Origin: Oscillospiraceae bacterium
GTDB lineage: Bacteria; Bacillota; Clostridia; Oscillospirales; Oscillospiraceae
Assembly (NCBI GenBank): GCA_902778275.1
Contig: CACYXE010000001.1
Location: 124,001-188,000, forward strand
Reading direction: 5' to 3'
DNA length: 64,000 nt
Shown: piece after piece, positions 26,007 through 34,203 of the stretch
Layout: each line of letters begins with the position of its first letter
Position numbering within the stretch: position 1 is the first letter of the stretch
The notes under the pieces: model-generated
The model's input: only the letters and a program-made list of their open reading frames with translations
Told to the model about the DNA's origin: nothing
Database searches by the model: none
Position numbers and translations under genes: made by a program

Positions 26007-26042
26007 TGGCGCTGCAGCCGTAAAGCTGCGGCGCTATTTTTT
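26007..26042 (+). terminator. Terminator between valS and spoIIAA
   Basis: GGCGCTGCAGC pairs with GCTGCGGCGCT (two G-T wobbles) around CGTAAA, followed by ATTTTTTAT. The T-run ends only about 7 bases before the spoIIAA ribosome site, so a spoIIA promoter must lie upstream of or inside this hairpin. Confidence 0.8.
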
Positions 26043-26061
26043 ATCCAGAAAGGGGAGCGAA

Positions 26062-26376
26062 ATGAACATCCATACCGCATTTTCCGCCGGCAGACTCACG
26101 CTCTATCTGTCCGGCGAACTGGACCACCACGAAGCGCGGTCAGCTGCAGGACTGATCGATCAGCTGCTGGACGAGTATCTGCCCCGTGACTGTGCCGTGG
26201 ATATGTCCGGGCTGAATTTCATGGATTCCTCCGGCATTGCGGTGATCATCCGCATCAGCAGGAGGCTTAAGGACATGGGCGGCAGAGTGTGGATCGAAAA
26301 CCCGGCGGGACAGCCCCGCCGGGTACTGGACGCCTCGGGGATCGATCGGCTGGTCCCCGTGGCCATCAGCAGATAG
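26062..26376 (+). CDS. spoIIAA: Anti-sigma F factor antagonist
   Basis: 104 aa STAS-domain protein. In the forespore, dephosphorylated SpoIIAA releases sigma F from SpoIIAB. STAS motifs: LSGELDHHEA near 22-31 and the phosphorylation loop LNFMDSSGIAVIIR, with the target serine at 56 or 57. RBS AAGGGGAGCG. First gene of the classical spoIIA operon. Confidence 0.93.
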   Translation: MNIHTAFSAGRLTLYLSGELDHHEARSAAGLIDQLLDEYLPRDCAVDMSGLNFMDSSGIAVIIRISRRLKDMGGRVWIENPAGQPRRVLDASGIDRLVPVAISR

Positions 26377-26388
26377 GAGGAAGACGAA

Positions 26389-26829
26389 ATGAACGCACAA
26401 AACTACATAAAACTGGATTTTCCAAGCCAGAGCTGCAACGAGGCTTTTGCCCGCACGGCCGCCGCGGCCTTCGCCGCCCAGCTGGACCCGACCCTGGAAG
26501 AGATAGGCGATATCAAGACCGCCGTCTCCGAAGCCGTGACCAACTGCATCGTACACGCCTATCCCAAGGAGATCGGGCGGATCAGCATGCGGCTGCGGAT
26601 CCTGCCGGACGGACAGCTGGAGATCTCCGTCCGGGACTGGGGCTGCGGGATCGAGAATGTGGAACAGGCCATGAAGCCGCTCTTCACCACCGGCGGAGAG
26701 GAGCGCGGCGGTATGGGCTTTACCATCATGGACAGCTTCATGGACAGGCTCCGGGTCCGCTCCGCGCCGGGAAAGGGGACCACAGTGGTCATGGTACGGG
26801 CCCTGCGGCAGCGCCGGAAAAGGATATGA
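26389..26829 (+). CDS. spoIIAB: Anti-sigma F factor / serine kinase
   Basis: 146 aa GHKL-fold kinase that holds sigma F inactive and phosphorylates SpoIIAA. N box: EEIGDIKTAVSEAVTNCIVHAY near 42-62. G1 box: VRDWGCGIEN near 83. Lid and G2: EERGGMGFTIMDSF near 104-117. GKGTTVVM near the C-terminus. It overlaps sigF by 4 bp. Confidence 0.95.
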   Translation: MNAQNYIKLDFPSQSCNEAFARTAAAAFAAQLDPTLEEIGDIKTAVSEAVTNCIVHAYPKEIGRISMRLRILPDGQLEISVRDWGCGIENVEQAMKPLFTTGGEERGGMGFTIMDSFMDRLRVRSAPGKGTTVVMVRALRQRRKRI

Positions 26830-27536
26830 GCGAGGAGCTCTATGAGGCGATCCGTGCGGCTCAGGCCGGGGACCGGGAGGCAGCCGGCAGACTGGTGGAA
26901 GAAAACGCGGGACTGATCTGGAGCGTGGCCCGGCGCTATTTCGGTCGGGGCACCGACCCGGAGGACCTGTACCAACTGGGCTGCGTAGGCTTCCTGAAAG
27001 CCATCGAAGGTTTTGATCTGAGCTACGGCACCCGGTTTTCCACCTACGCGGTTCCCAAGATCTCCGGGGAGATCCGGCGCTTTCTCCGGGATGACGGGAC
27101 GGTGAAGGTCAGCCGCGGGATCAAGGAGCAGGCGGCGCAGATCCGGGCCGCCCGCACGGCGCTGGAACAGCGGATGGGACGGGAGCCCACCATCACCGAG
27201 CTTGCCAGAGAGACGGGAATGACCCCGGAGGATATCGCCTTTGCCGAGACGGCTACCGGTCCCGCCGAGAGCCTGCAGCGGGAGAGCGGCGACGACGGCT
27301 TTACCCTGGAGCACGTGCTGGGCGACTACGCTGCGGAAGAGCGCATGGTGGAGCACGTGGCCCTGCGGGCGGTGATCGAGAAGCTGCCGGAACGGGAGCG
27401 CCAGGTGGTGGCGCTGCGCTATTATCACGGCATGACCCAGCAAAACTGCGCCAGGGTGATGCGGGTCTCTCAGGTGCAGATCTCCCGCCTGGAACGGCGG
27501 GCGGTAGAGCTGCTGCGCCAATGGCTCCAGGCTTAA
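26826..27536 (+). CDS. sigF: Forespore sigma factor F
   Basis: 236 aa sigma-70 family factor, first forespore-specific regulator of sporulation. Region 2: AAGRLVEENAGLIWSVARRYF, DPEDLYQLGCVGFLKAIEGFD, TRFSTYAVPKISGEIRRFLRDDG (about 18-90). Region 3: MGREPTITELARETGM (about 118-134). Region 4: LPERERQVVALRYYHGMTQQNCARVMRVSQVQISRLERRA (about 188-228). Start ATG 26826 is set by the ATGA overlap with spoIIAB. Confidence 0.95.
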   Translation: MSEELYEAIRAAQAGDREAAGRLVEENAGLIWSVARRYFGRGTDPEDLYQLGCVGFLKAIEGFDLSYGTRFSTYAVPKISGEIRRFLRDDGTVKVSRGIKEQAAQIRAARTALEQRMGREPTITELARETGMTPEDIAFAETATGPAESLQRESGDDGFTLEHVLGDYAAEERMVEHVALRAVIEKLPERERQVVALRYYHGMTQQNCARVMRVSQVQISRLERRAVELLRQWLQA

Positions 27537-27545
27537 GACCGGGTC

Positions 27546-27608
27546 TCGTTCCGGCATGTGCGGAATGATCAGATTCCCGGAAAGCGAAAGGAAATCTTTG
27601 TCTATTTT
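27546..27608 (+). terminator. Possible terminator region after sigF
   Basis: Two weak hairpins (TTCCG/CGGAA at about 27549-27565; AGATTCCC/GGAAATCT at about 27571-27597) are followed by TTTGTCTATTTTT. Weak compared with other terminators here. Confidence 0.4.
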
Positions 27609-27613
27609 TCTGC

Positions 27614-27642
27614 TTGACAAGAGAGAGGGGAGAGATTATATT
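27614..27642 (+). promoter_or_regulatory. Promoter of the aro (shikimate) operon
   Basis: TTGACA (27614-27619), 17-base spacer, TATATT (27637-27642). The transcript starts about 30 bases before the leader-peptide ATG. Confidence 0.88.
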
Positions 27643-27677
27643 TATTTACAGTGTTAAAGAGCCGTAAGGAGAAGCCT

Positions 27678-27731
27678 ATGAACGCCCGTTTTTATACCGC
27701 ATATTATTACTTTACTGTCACGCAGCGGTAA
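27678..27731 (+). CDS. Aromatic-amino-acid leader peptide (attenuator)
   Basis: A 17-residue ORF, MNARFYTAYYYFTVTQR, with an excellent ribosome site (AAGGAG 6 bases before ATG). Six of its 17 residues are Phe or Tyr, including YYYF. It lies between a strong promoter and an intrinsic terminator before aroF, in the arrangement of pheL-type leader peptides. Ribosome stalling at Tyr/Phe codons when charged tRNA is low should prevent terminator formation and switch on the shikimate/Phe/Tyr operon. This is inferred; I could not recall a described family with this sequence. Confidence 0.82.
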   Translation: MNARFYTAYYYFTVTQR

Positions 27732-27776
27732 GGGTAATTTGTGGTGCAAAGATAGGCTGAAGAGTTTGCTTTCAAT

Positions 27777-27811
27777 GCTGCACAGGTTACGCCTGTGCAG
27801 CTTTTTCTTTT
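27777..27811 (+). terminator. Attenuator terminator of the aro operon
   Basis: A perfect 10-bp GC-rich stem GCTGCACAGG / CCTGTGCAGC (27777-27786 / 27792-27801) with loop TTACG, then TTTTTCTTTT. It lies 45 bases after the leader-peptide stop and 36 bases before aroF. A competing weak pairing GCAAA/TTTGC (27746-27750 / 27765-27769) may belong to the antiterminator. Confidence 0.9.
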
Positions 27812-27846
27812 CCGTAAAACGGTTCAAATCATAGGAGGAAAGAATC

Positions 27847-28848
27847 ATGATCGTTGTATTGAAGCACGGAACATCTCCCGACAGACAGGAGCAGCTGATC
27901 CACTGGCTGAAGAATCTGGGACTGCAGATCCACGTTTCCAAGGGCGAGTCCTATACGGTCCTCGGCCTTGTGGGCGACACCAGCCGTGTGGATATGGACC
28001 TGGTGGGCAGCCTGGATATCGTGGATGCGGTCAAGCGCGTTTCCGAGCCCTTCAAGTGCTGCAACCGGAAGTTCCACCCGGAGGATACCGTGGTGGAAGT
28101 AGGCGATGTAAAGATCGGCGGCGGTCATTTTGCCATGATCGCGGGTCCCTGCTCCGTGGAGAGCGAGGAGCAGATCGTGGCGGTGGCGAAGGCGGTAAAG
28201 GCCTCCGGCGCAGATCTGCTGCGCGGCGGCGCCTTCAAGCCCCGTACTTCCCCCTATGATTTCGCGGGCCTTAAGGCCGAAGGTCTGGAGCTGCTGAAGA
28301 TCGCCAGAGCGGAGACGGGCCTGCCCTTTGTGACCGAGCTGATGAACATCATGGATCTGGACCTGTTCGAGGACGTGGACGTGATCCAGGTGGGCGCGCG
28401 GAACATGCAGAACTTCGACCTGCTGCGGGAGCTGGGCAAGGTGGACAAGCCCATCCTCTTAAAGCGCGGTCTGGCCAATACCCTGAAGGAACTGCTCATG
28501 AGCGCGGAGTACATCATGGCCAGCGGCAACGAGCAGGTCATGCTCTGCGAGCGGGGCATCCGCACCTTCAGCGATTATACCCGCAATACCCTGGACCTCT
28601 CTGCGGTCCCCATGCTGCGGGAGCTGAGCCATCTGCCCATCATCGTGGATCCCAGCCACGCCACCGGCATTGCCCGCCTGGTGCCGCCTATGGCCCTGGC
28701 GGCCACGGCTGCCGGCGCGGACGGCCTGATCATCGAGGTCCACAACGATCCCATCCACGCCCTCTGCGACGGCGCCCAGTCCCTGCGGCCGGAGGAGTAT
28801 GACAAGCTGGCGGCCAAGGTCCGCAGCATCCGGGGGGTCGTGGCATGA
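27847..28848 (+). CDS. aroF: 3-deoxy-7-phosphoheptulonate (DAHP) synthase, AroA-beta type with ferredoxin-like regulatory domain
   Basis: First step of the shikimate pathway: PEP plus erythrose 4-phosphate. 333 aa. The N-terminal ACT/ferredoxin-like domain (1-70: MIVVLKHGTSPDRQEQLIHWL) usually mediates Tyr/Phe inhibition. The barrel has HFAMIAGPCSVES near 97-108, GAFKPRTSPYDF near 129, LLKRGLANTLKELL and DPSHATGIARLV near 268-280. RBS AGGAGGAAAGAATC. First structural gene after the attenuator. Confidence 0.95.
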   Translation: MIVVLKHGTSPDRQEQLIHWLKNLGLQIHVSKGESYTVLGLVGDTSRVDMDLVGSLDIVDAVKRVSEPFKCCNRKFHPEDTVVEVGDVKIGGGHFAMIAGPCSVESEEQIVAVAKAVKASGADLLRGGAFKPRTSPYDFAGLKAEGLELLKIARAETGLPFVTELMNIMDLDLFEDVDVIQVGARNMQNFDLLRELGKVDKPILLKRGLANTLKELLMSAEYIMASGNEQVMLCERGIRTFSDYTRNTLDLSAVPMLRELSHLPIIVDPSHATGIARLVPPMALAATAAGADGLIIEVHNDPIHALCDGAQSLRPEEYDKLAAKVRSIRGVVA

Positions 28849-29675
28849 AAGTCGGCATTGTCGGACTGGGCCTGATCGGAGGATCCCTGGCAAAGGCATA
28901 CAAGGCGGCGGGGCACCAGGTCCTGGCCCATAACCGCAGCCGCTCCACGCTGGATTTTGCCATGCTCAGCGGCGCGGTGGATGAGGAATTGACAAGGGAA
29001 AATATCAGCGATTGTGATCTTGTCCTGGTGGCGGTCTATCCTCAGGCGGCCATCGACTATCTGAAGGAGATGGGCCCCTATATCGGGAAAAAGCCCATCG
29101 TTATCGACTGCTGCGGCACCAAGCGCGTGGTCTGTGAGGCCTGTTTTCCAATTGCGGAGGAGTACAGCTTCACCTATCTGGGCGGTCATCCTATGGCGGG
29201 CACCCAGTATTCCGGCTTCAAATATGCCAAGGCGGATCTGTATCAGGGGGCGCCCATGGTGATCGTACCGCCGCGCTTTGACGATATCGAGCTGTTGGGC
29301 CGGGTCAAGGAGCTGCTGGCGCCTGCGGGCTTCGGTTCCTTTTCCGTCACCACGGCGGACAAGCACGACGCCATGATCGCCTTCACCTCACAGATGGCCC
29401 ACGTGGTGTCCAACGCCTACATCAAGAGCCCGACCGCCGGGGTCCACAAGGGCTTTTCCGCAGGCAGCTACAAGGATATGACCCGTGTGGCCTGGCTCAA
29501 TCCCCAGATGTGGGCGGAGCTGTTTCTGGAAAATAAGGACTGCCTGCTGTACGAGCTGGATCTGTTCATCAGCAGCCTGCAGCAGTACAAGGAGGCCATG
29601 GAGACCGACGATCTGGACCGGCTGGTCCGACTTCTGGATGAAGGGAGAAAGCGCAAGGAGGAGGTGGACGGCTGA
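28845..29675 (+). CDS. tyrA: Prephenate dehydrogenase
   Basis: NAD(P)-dependent oxidative decarboxylation of prephenate to 4-hydroxyphenylpyruvate (Tyr branch). 276 aa without a C-terminal ACT domain. Rossmann motif KVGIVGLGLIGGSLAKAY; conserved YLGGHPMAGTQYSGF near 109-122; helical dimer domain with AFTSQMAHVVSNAYI near 180-195. It overlaps aroF by 4 bp. Confidence 0.93.
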   Translation: MKVGIVGLGLIGGSLAKAYKAAGHQVLAHNRSRSTLDFAMLSGAVDEELTRENISDCDLVLVAVYPQAAIDYLKEMGPYIGKKPIVIDCCGTKRVVCEACFPIAEEYSFTYLGGHPMAGTQYSGFKYAKADLYQGAPMVIVPPRFDDIELLGRVKELLAPAGFGSFSVTTADKHDAMIAFTSQMAHVVSNAYIKSPTAGVHKGFSAGSYKDMTRVAWLNPQMWAELFLENKDCLLYELDLFISSLQQYKEAMETDDLDRLVRLLDEGRKRKEEVDG

Positions 29676-30733
29676 TGACCGTCGTTCCCGTGAAAGCTTC
29701 CCGTGATTATGAGGTGCTGATCGGCGCCGGGCTCCTGGACGAGCTGGGCAGCCGACTGCGCAGGGTCAGCGGTGCGAAGACCGCCGCCGTGATCTCGGGC
29801 GAGCATGTGTTCCCTCTGTATGGGGCGCGAGCGATCGCCTCTCTCGAGGCGGCGGGTTTTCGGGTGATCCACTATGTGCTGCCCCAGGGGGAGGCGGCCA
29901 AGAGCCTCGCCGTCTATGGGAAACTGCTGGATTTTCTGTCGGTCAACCGCATGACCCGCGGAGATGTCCTCGTCGCCCTGGGCGGCGGCGTGACCGGGGA
30001 TCTGACCGGCTTTGCGGCTGCCACCTATCAAAGGGGCGTCGGCTTTGTCCAGGTGCCCACGACCCTGCTTGCGGCGGTGGATTCCTCCGTGGGCGGCAAG
30101 ACCGCCATCAATCTGCCCACAGGCAAAAACCAGGTGGGCTGTTTCTACCAGCCGCTGCTGGTCCTGTGCGATCCGACTGTACTGGATACCCTGCCGGAAG
30201 AGGAATTCCGATGCGGCAGCGCGGAGGTCCTGAAATACGGCGTTCTGGGCAGCCGGGCCTTTTTCGATGAACTGGTGCGCACGCCCATCCATAAGCAGCT
30301 GGAGCATGTGATCCGGACCTGCGTGGAGATGAAACGGGATATCGTGGCCGAAGACGAATTTGACCGGGGAAAGCGGCAGCTGCTGAATCTGGGTCACTCC
30401 TTTGGCCATGCAGTGGAGGCCTGCAGCGGCTTTACGGTGCTGCACGGACAGGCCGTGGCCATCGGCATGGCGGCCATCACCCGGGCCGCCGCGGCGAAGG
30501 GCTGCTGCAGCCAAGAGACTGTGGACGAGCTGCTGGCCGCATTGGAGCAGTTCGGCCTGCCGACGCACACAGAGTATCCGCTGGACGACATGGTCCGGTC
30601 GGTGTATACGGATAAAAAGCTGGACGGCGATACCATGCATCTGGTGGTGCCGGAGGCCATCGGCCGCTGCCGGATCCAGGCGGTCCCGATCACAGAGGTC
30701 AGGGACTGGATGCGGCTTGGAGGGATCGGATGA
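29675..30733 (+). CDS. aroB: 3-dehydroquinate synthase
   Basis: Converts DAHP to 3-dehydroquinate using NAD and Zn. 352 aa. Motifs: VLVALGGGVTGDLTGFAAATYQRGVGFVQVPTTLLA split over 98-133, DSSVGGKTAINLPTGKN near 136-152, and metal ligands in EVLKYG and GHSFGHAVEA near 240-255. Its ATG shares a base with the tyrA TGA (TGATG). Confidence 0.96.
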   Translation: MTVVPVKASRDYEVLIGAGLLDELGSRLRRVSGAKTAAVISGEHVFPLYGARAIASLEAAGFRVIHYVLPQGEAAKSLAVYGKLLDFLSVNRMTRGDVLVALGGGVTGDLTGFAAATYQRGVGFVQVPTTLLAAVDSSVGGKTAINLPTGKNQVGCFYQPLLVLCDPTVLDTLPEEEFRCGSAEVLKYGVLGSRAFFDELVRTPIHKQLEHVIRTCVEMKRDIVAEDEFDRGKRQLLNLGHSFGHAVEACSGFTVLHGQAVAIGMAAITRAAAAKGCCSQETVDELLAALEQFGLPTHTEYPLDDMVRSVYTDKKLDGDTMHLVVPEAIGRCRIQAVPITEVRDWMRLGGIG

Positions 30734-31986
30734 ACAAGACACTTACACCGGGAGAGCGCACAGGCTGCGTCCGGGTCCCGGCGTCCAAATCCCAGGCCCA
30801 CCGACTGCTGATCTGTGCCGCGCTGGGAACAGGGGAGACGCTGATCTGCTGCGACGGGATCTCCAAAGATATCAAGGCCACCATGGATTGCCTTACTGCC
30901 CTGGGGGCTGAGATCTTGCTCCTGCCGGACGGACAGATCCTGGTAAAGCCCATTCGGGCCGTCCCTGCGAGAGCGGATCTGTATTGCGGTGAGAGCGGTT
31001 CCACCCTGCGTTTCCTGCTGCCGCTGGCAGGCGCCCTGGGCGCGAACGCGGTTTTCCACATGGAGGGGCGGCTGCCCAAGCGGCCACTGGCGCCGCTGGA
31101 TGAGCAGTTGCGCGCTCACGGTATGCAGATCGAGCAGGAAGACGATCTGCTCCTCTGCGGCGGGCAACTGCGCCCCGGCGCGTATACCCTGCCGGGCAAC
31201 GTGTCCTCCCAATACATTTCCGGCCTGCTGATGGCCCTGCCGCTTTTGCCGGGGGACAGCAGCCTGACGGTCAGCGGACAGGTGGAGTCGGCGGCCTATA
31301 TCACCATGACGGAGGACGCCCTGTCGCTCTCCGGCATAAGACTTGAAAAGAACGATAACCGATACAGCATTCCCGGCAGGCAGCGGGCAAAGCTGCCGGA
31401 GCAGCTGCAGGTGGAGGCGGATTATTCCAACGCGGCCTTCTTTCTGAGCATCGGCGCCCTGTCAGGACCCGGGATGAATGTCAAGGGGCTTTCCCCGGAT
31501 TCCTCCCAGGGCGACAAGGCGGTTTTGGAGATCCTGGAGCGCTGCGGCGCGGAACTATGGATCCGGGAGGATGCCGTGTGGATCCGCAGAAGTGAGCTTC
31601 GCGGCTGTAAGATCGACGCAGCGCCTGTTCCGGATCTGATCCCGGTGCTGGCTGTTGTGGCTTCTGTGGCGAAAGGAGAGACCCGGATCGTCAATGCTGC
31701 CCGCCTGCGGCTGAAGGAATCCGACCGGCTGGCCAGCACCACACAAATGCTCAAGGCCCTGGGCGCGGACATCACGGAATTGGACGACGGTCTTGTGATC
31801 CACGGTGTGGAGGCCTTGACCGGCGGCACGGTGGACGCCTGCGGCGATCACCGGATCGCTATGGCGGCGGCTGTGGCCGCCTGCGCCTGTACAGGTCCGG
31901 TGAACGTCATCGGCGCGGAATGCGTACAGAAGTCCTATCCTCGCTTCTGGGAGGATTATGAGCAATTGACAGGAGGCGAAGTATGA
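30730..31986 (+). CDS. aroA: 3-phosphoshikimate 1-carboxyvinyltransferase (EPSP synthase)
   Basis: Joins PEP with shikimate 3-phosphate. 418 aa, two inverse alpha/beta barrels. Motifs: RVPASKSQAHRLLICAAL near 15-31, GESGSTLRFLLPLA near 86-99, EGRLPKRPLAPL, VSSQYISGLLMALPL near 157-171, and RLKESDRLAST near 326. It overlaps aroB by 4 bp. Residue 89 of the SGSTLRF loop keeps the usual Gly-Ser-Thr pattern. Confidence 0.95.
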   Translation: MNKTLTPGERTGCVRVPASKSQAHRLLICAALGTGETLICCDGISKDIKATMDCLTALGAEILLLPDGQILVKPIRAVPARADLYCGESGSTLRFLLPLAGALGANAVFHMEGRLPKRPLAPLDEQLRAHGMQIEQEDDLLLCGGQLRPGAYTLPGNVSSQYISGLLMALPLLPGDSSLTVSGQVESAAYITMTEDALSLSGIRLEKNDNRYSIPGRQRAKLPEQLQVEADYSNAAFFLSIGALSGPGMNVKGLSPDSSQGDKAVLEILERCGAELWIREDAVWIRRSELRGCKIDAAPVPDLIPVLAVVASVAKGETRIVNAARLRLKESDRLASTTQMLKALGADITELDDGLVIHGVEALTGGTVDACGDHRIAMAAAVAACACTGPVNVIGAECVQKSYPRFWEDYEQLTGGEV

Positions 31987-33053
31987 GCAGCAGTTACGGA
32001 GAGAATTTTCATCTGACCATTTTCGGCCAGTCCCATTCTCCGGCCATCGGCGTGACCATGGAGGGCATTCCCGCCGGGGAGGACTTGGATCTGGAGGAGC
32101 TGCAGCGCTTTCTGAACCGGCGCGCGCCCGGGAATAATGCTTATTCTACCGCCCGCAAGGAGGCGGACGTGCCGGAATTCGTGTCGGGATTAAAAGGAAA
32201 TATCACCTGCGGCGTGCCCATTACGGCACTCATCCGCAATACCGATACCCGTTCCCAGGATTATTCCGGTCTGGACCGCGTGCCGCGGCCCGGCCACGCG
32301 GACTATACCGCGGCGGTGAAATACTTCGGAGCCCAGGACTACGCAGGCGGAGGGCATTTCTCCGGGCGTCTGACGGCTCCGCTCTGCATCGCGGGCGGGA
32401 TCTGCATCCAGCTTCTGCGCAAAGAGGAGATCGGGATCATCTCCCGGATCGCCTCCATCGGCGGCGTTCGGGATGAGGGCGCCCTGACCGCTTCCACCGC
32501 GGAGAAGGCTTTCCCCACGGTCAGCGATGAGCGGGGAGAAGAAATGCAGGCGCGGATTGCCCAGGTAAAAGCGGAGGGCGACTCCGTGGGCGGCGTGATC
32601 GAGTGTGCGGTGCTGGGCCTGCCCGCCGGACTGGGCGACCCCATGTTCGACGGCATGGAGAACCGGATCGCCGCCATCGTATTCGGCATCCCTGCTGTCA
32701 AGGGCATCGAGTTTGGCGAGGGCTTTGCCGCGGCGGAGCTGTGCGGCAGCGAGAACAACGATTGCTTTACCGTCGAGGGAGGCAAGGTGGTGACCACGAC
32801 CAACCACAGCGGCGGCATCCTGGGCGGTATCACCAACGGTATGCCTCTGTGCTTTCGGGTGGCGGTCAAGCCCACCGCGTCCATTGCCAAAGAGCAGGAC
32901 AGCGTGGATCTGCAGACGCTGCAGCCGGAAAAGCTGACGGTGACAGGGCGGCACGATCCCTGCATCGTGCCCCGGGCCGTGCCCGTTGTGGAGGCCGCGG
33001 CGGCCATCGCGGTATACGACGCGCTGCTCCAGCGCAGAAAAGAGATGAGGTGA
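31983..33053 (+). CDS. aroC: Chorismate synthase
   Basis: FMN-dependent trans-elimination giving chorismate. 356 aa. Signatures: FHLTIFGQSHSPAIGVTMEG near 8-27, RRAPGNNAYSTARKEAD near 47-63, GGGHFSGRLTAPL near 121-133, and TTNHSGGILGGITNGMPL near 271-288. It overlaps aroA by 4 bp. Confidence 0.96.
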   Translation: MSSSYGENFHLTIFGQSHSPAIGVTMEGIPAGEDLDLEELQRFLNRRAPGNNAYSTARKEADVPEFVSGLKGNITCGVPITALIRNTDTRSQDYSGLDRVPRPGHADYTAAVKYFGAQDYAGGGHFSGRLTAPLCIAGGICIQLLRKEEIGIISRIASIGGVRDEGALTASTAEKAFPTVSDERGEEMQARIAQVKAEGDSVGGVIECAVLGLPAGLGDPMFDGMENRIAAIVFGIPAVKGIEFGEGFAAAELCGSENNDCFTVEGGKVVTTTNHSGGILGGITNGMPLCFRVAVKPTASIAKEQDSVDLQTLQPEKLTVTGRHDPCIVPRAVPVVEAAAAIAVYDALLQRRKEMR

Positions 33054-33060
33054 CGTGACT

Positions 33061-34203
33061 ATGGACCTGAAAGAATGCAGAAGGGAGATCGACTCCATCG
33101 ACGATCAGCTGCTGGAGCTGTTTGCCAGGCGCATGGGTGTCTCGGCCCAGGTGGCGGCCTACAAAAAGGAACACGGGCTGCCTGTCCTTGACGCTGCCCG
33201 GGAGCGGGAAAAGCTGAACGATGTGCTGCAGAAGAGCCCGGAGGGCATCGGGGAGTACGCGGTGAGCCTGTTCTCCCTCATCATGGACCTCAGCCGCAGC
33301 AGCCAGAACCGGCTGCTGGGGACTCATACCGAGCTGACGAAGCAGATCACCCAGGCCATCGAGATCACACCCCGGCTGTTCCCGGCCAATGCAACAGTGG
33401 CCTGCCAGGGGGTGGAGGGCGCCTATTCCCAGATCGCGTGCGAGAAGCTGTTCAAGCTGCCGAGCATCTCCTATTATCCCAGCTTCGGCTCGGTGTTCAC
33501 CGCCATTGAGGAGGGAAAGTGCCGCTACGGTGTGATCCCCCTGGAAAACAGCACGGCCGGGTCCGTGAACGCGGTTTATGATCTGATGATGCAGCACAAC
33601 TTTCGTATCGTCCGCAGTGTGCGGATCAAGGTGGACCACAATCTGCTGGTCAAGCCCGGGACTCAACTGAGCGATATTCGGGAGATCTATTCCCACGAGC
33701 AGGCCATCAGCCAGTGCGCGGGCTTCCTGCAGAAGCTCAGCGGCGTCAAGGTGATCCCCTGCGCCAATACGGCTGTGGCAGCCAAAATGGTGTCCGAGGC
33801 AGGGGACAACAGCGTGGCAGCCCTGTCCTCCCGTTCGTGCATGAAGCTGTACGGCCTCTCCTGCCTGGCGGAGTCGGTGCAGGACAAGGGCAACAACCAC
33901 ACCCGCTTTATCTGCATCAGCAAGGACCTGGAAATTTACCCCGGCGCTGACCGGACCAGTCTGATGCTGGTGCTGCCACATACGCCCGGCTCTCTGTATA
34001 AGGCCCTGTCCCGCTTCTATGCGCTGGGGATCAACCTGATCAAGCTGGAGAGCCGCCCGCTGCCGGACCGAAACTTCGAATTCATGTTTTATTTCGACCT
34101 GGATATATCGGTCTATTCACCGCAGTTTATCCAGTTGATGGGGGAGCTGGAATCCATCAGTGAGGACTGCTCTTACCTGGGCAGCTACAGTGAGGTGATA
34201 TGA
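33061..34203 (+). CDS. pheA: Bifunctional chorismate mutase / prephenate dehydratase (P-protein)
   Basis: Directs chorismate to phenylpyruvate (Phe branch). 380 aa. N-terminal AroQ-type chorismate mutase (about 1-85: CRREIDSIDDQLLELFARRMGVSAQVAAYK). Prephenate dehydratase domain (about 105-285: VACQGVEGAYSQIACEKL, PLENSTAGSVNAVYDLM, and the TRF motif in NNHTRFICI). C-terminal ACT domain (about 296-375) with the Phe-binding LPHTPGSLYKAL and LESRPLPDRNFEFMFYFD. Start ATG 33061 is taken because GAGGTGA lies 7 bases upstream; GTG 33055 is too close. Confidence 0.95.
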   Translation: MDLKECRREIDSIDDQLLELFARRMGVSAQVAAYKKEHGLPVLDAAREREKLNDVLQKSPEGIGEYAVSLFSLIMDLSRSSQNRLLGTHTELTKQITQAIEITPRLFPANATVACQGVEGAYSQIACEKLFKLPSISYYPSFGSVFTAIEEGKCRYGVIPLENSTAGSVNAVYDLMMQHNFRIVRSVRIKVDHNLLVKPGTQLSDIREIYSHEQAISQCAGFLQKLSGVKVIPCANTAVAAKMVSEAGDNSVAALSSRSCMKLYGLSCLAESVQDKGNNHTRFICISKDLEIYPGADRTSLMLVLPHTPGSLYKALSRFYALGINLIKLESRPLPDRNFEFMFYFDLDISVYSPQFIQLMGELESISEDCSYLGSYSEVI

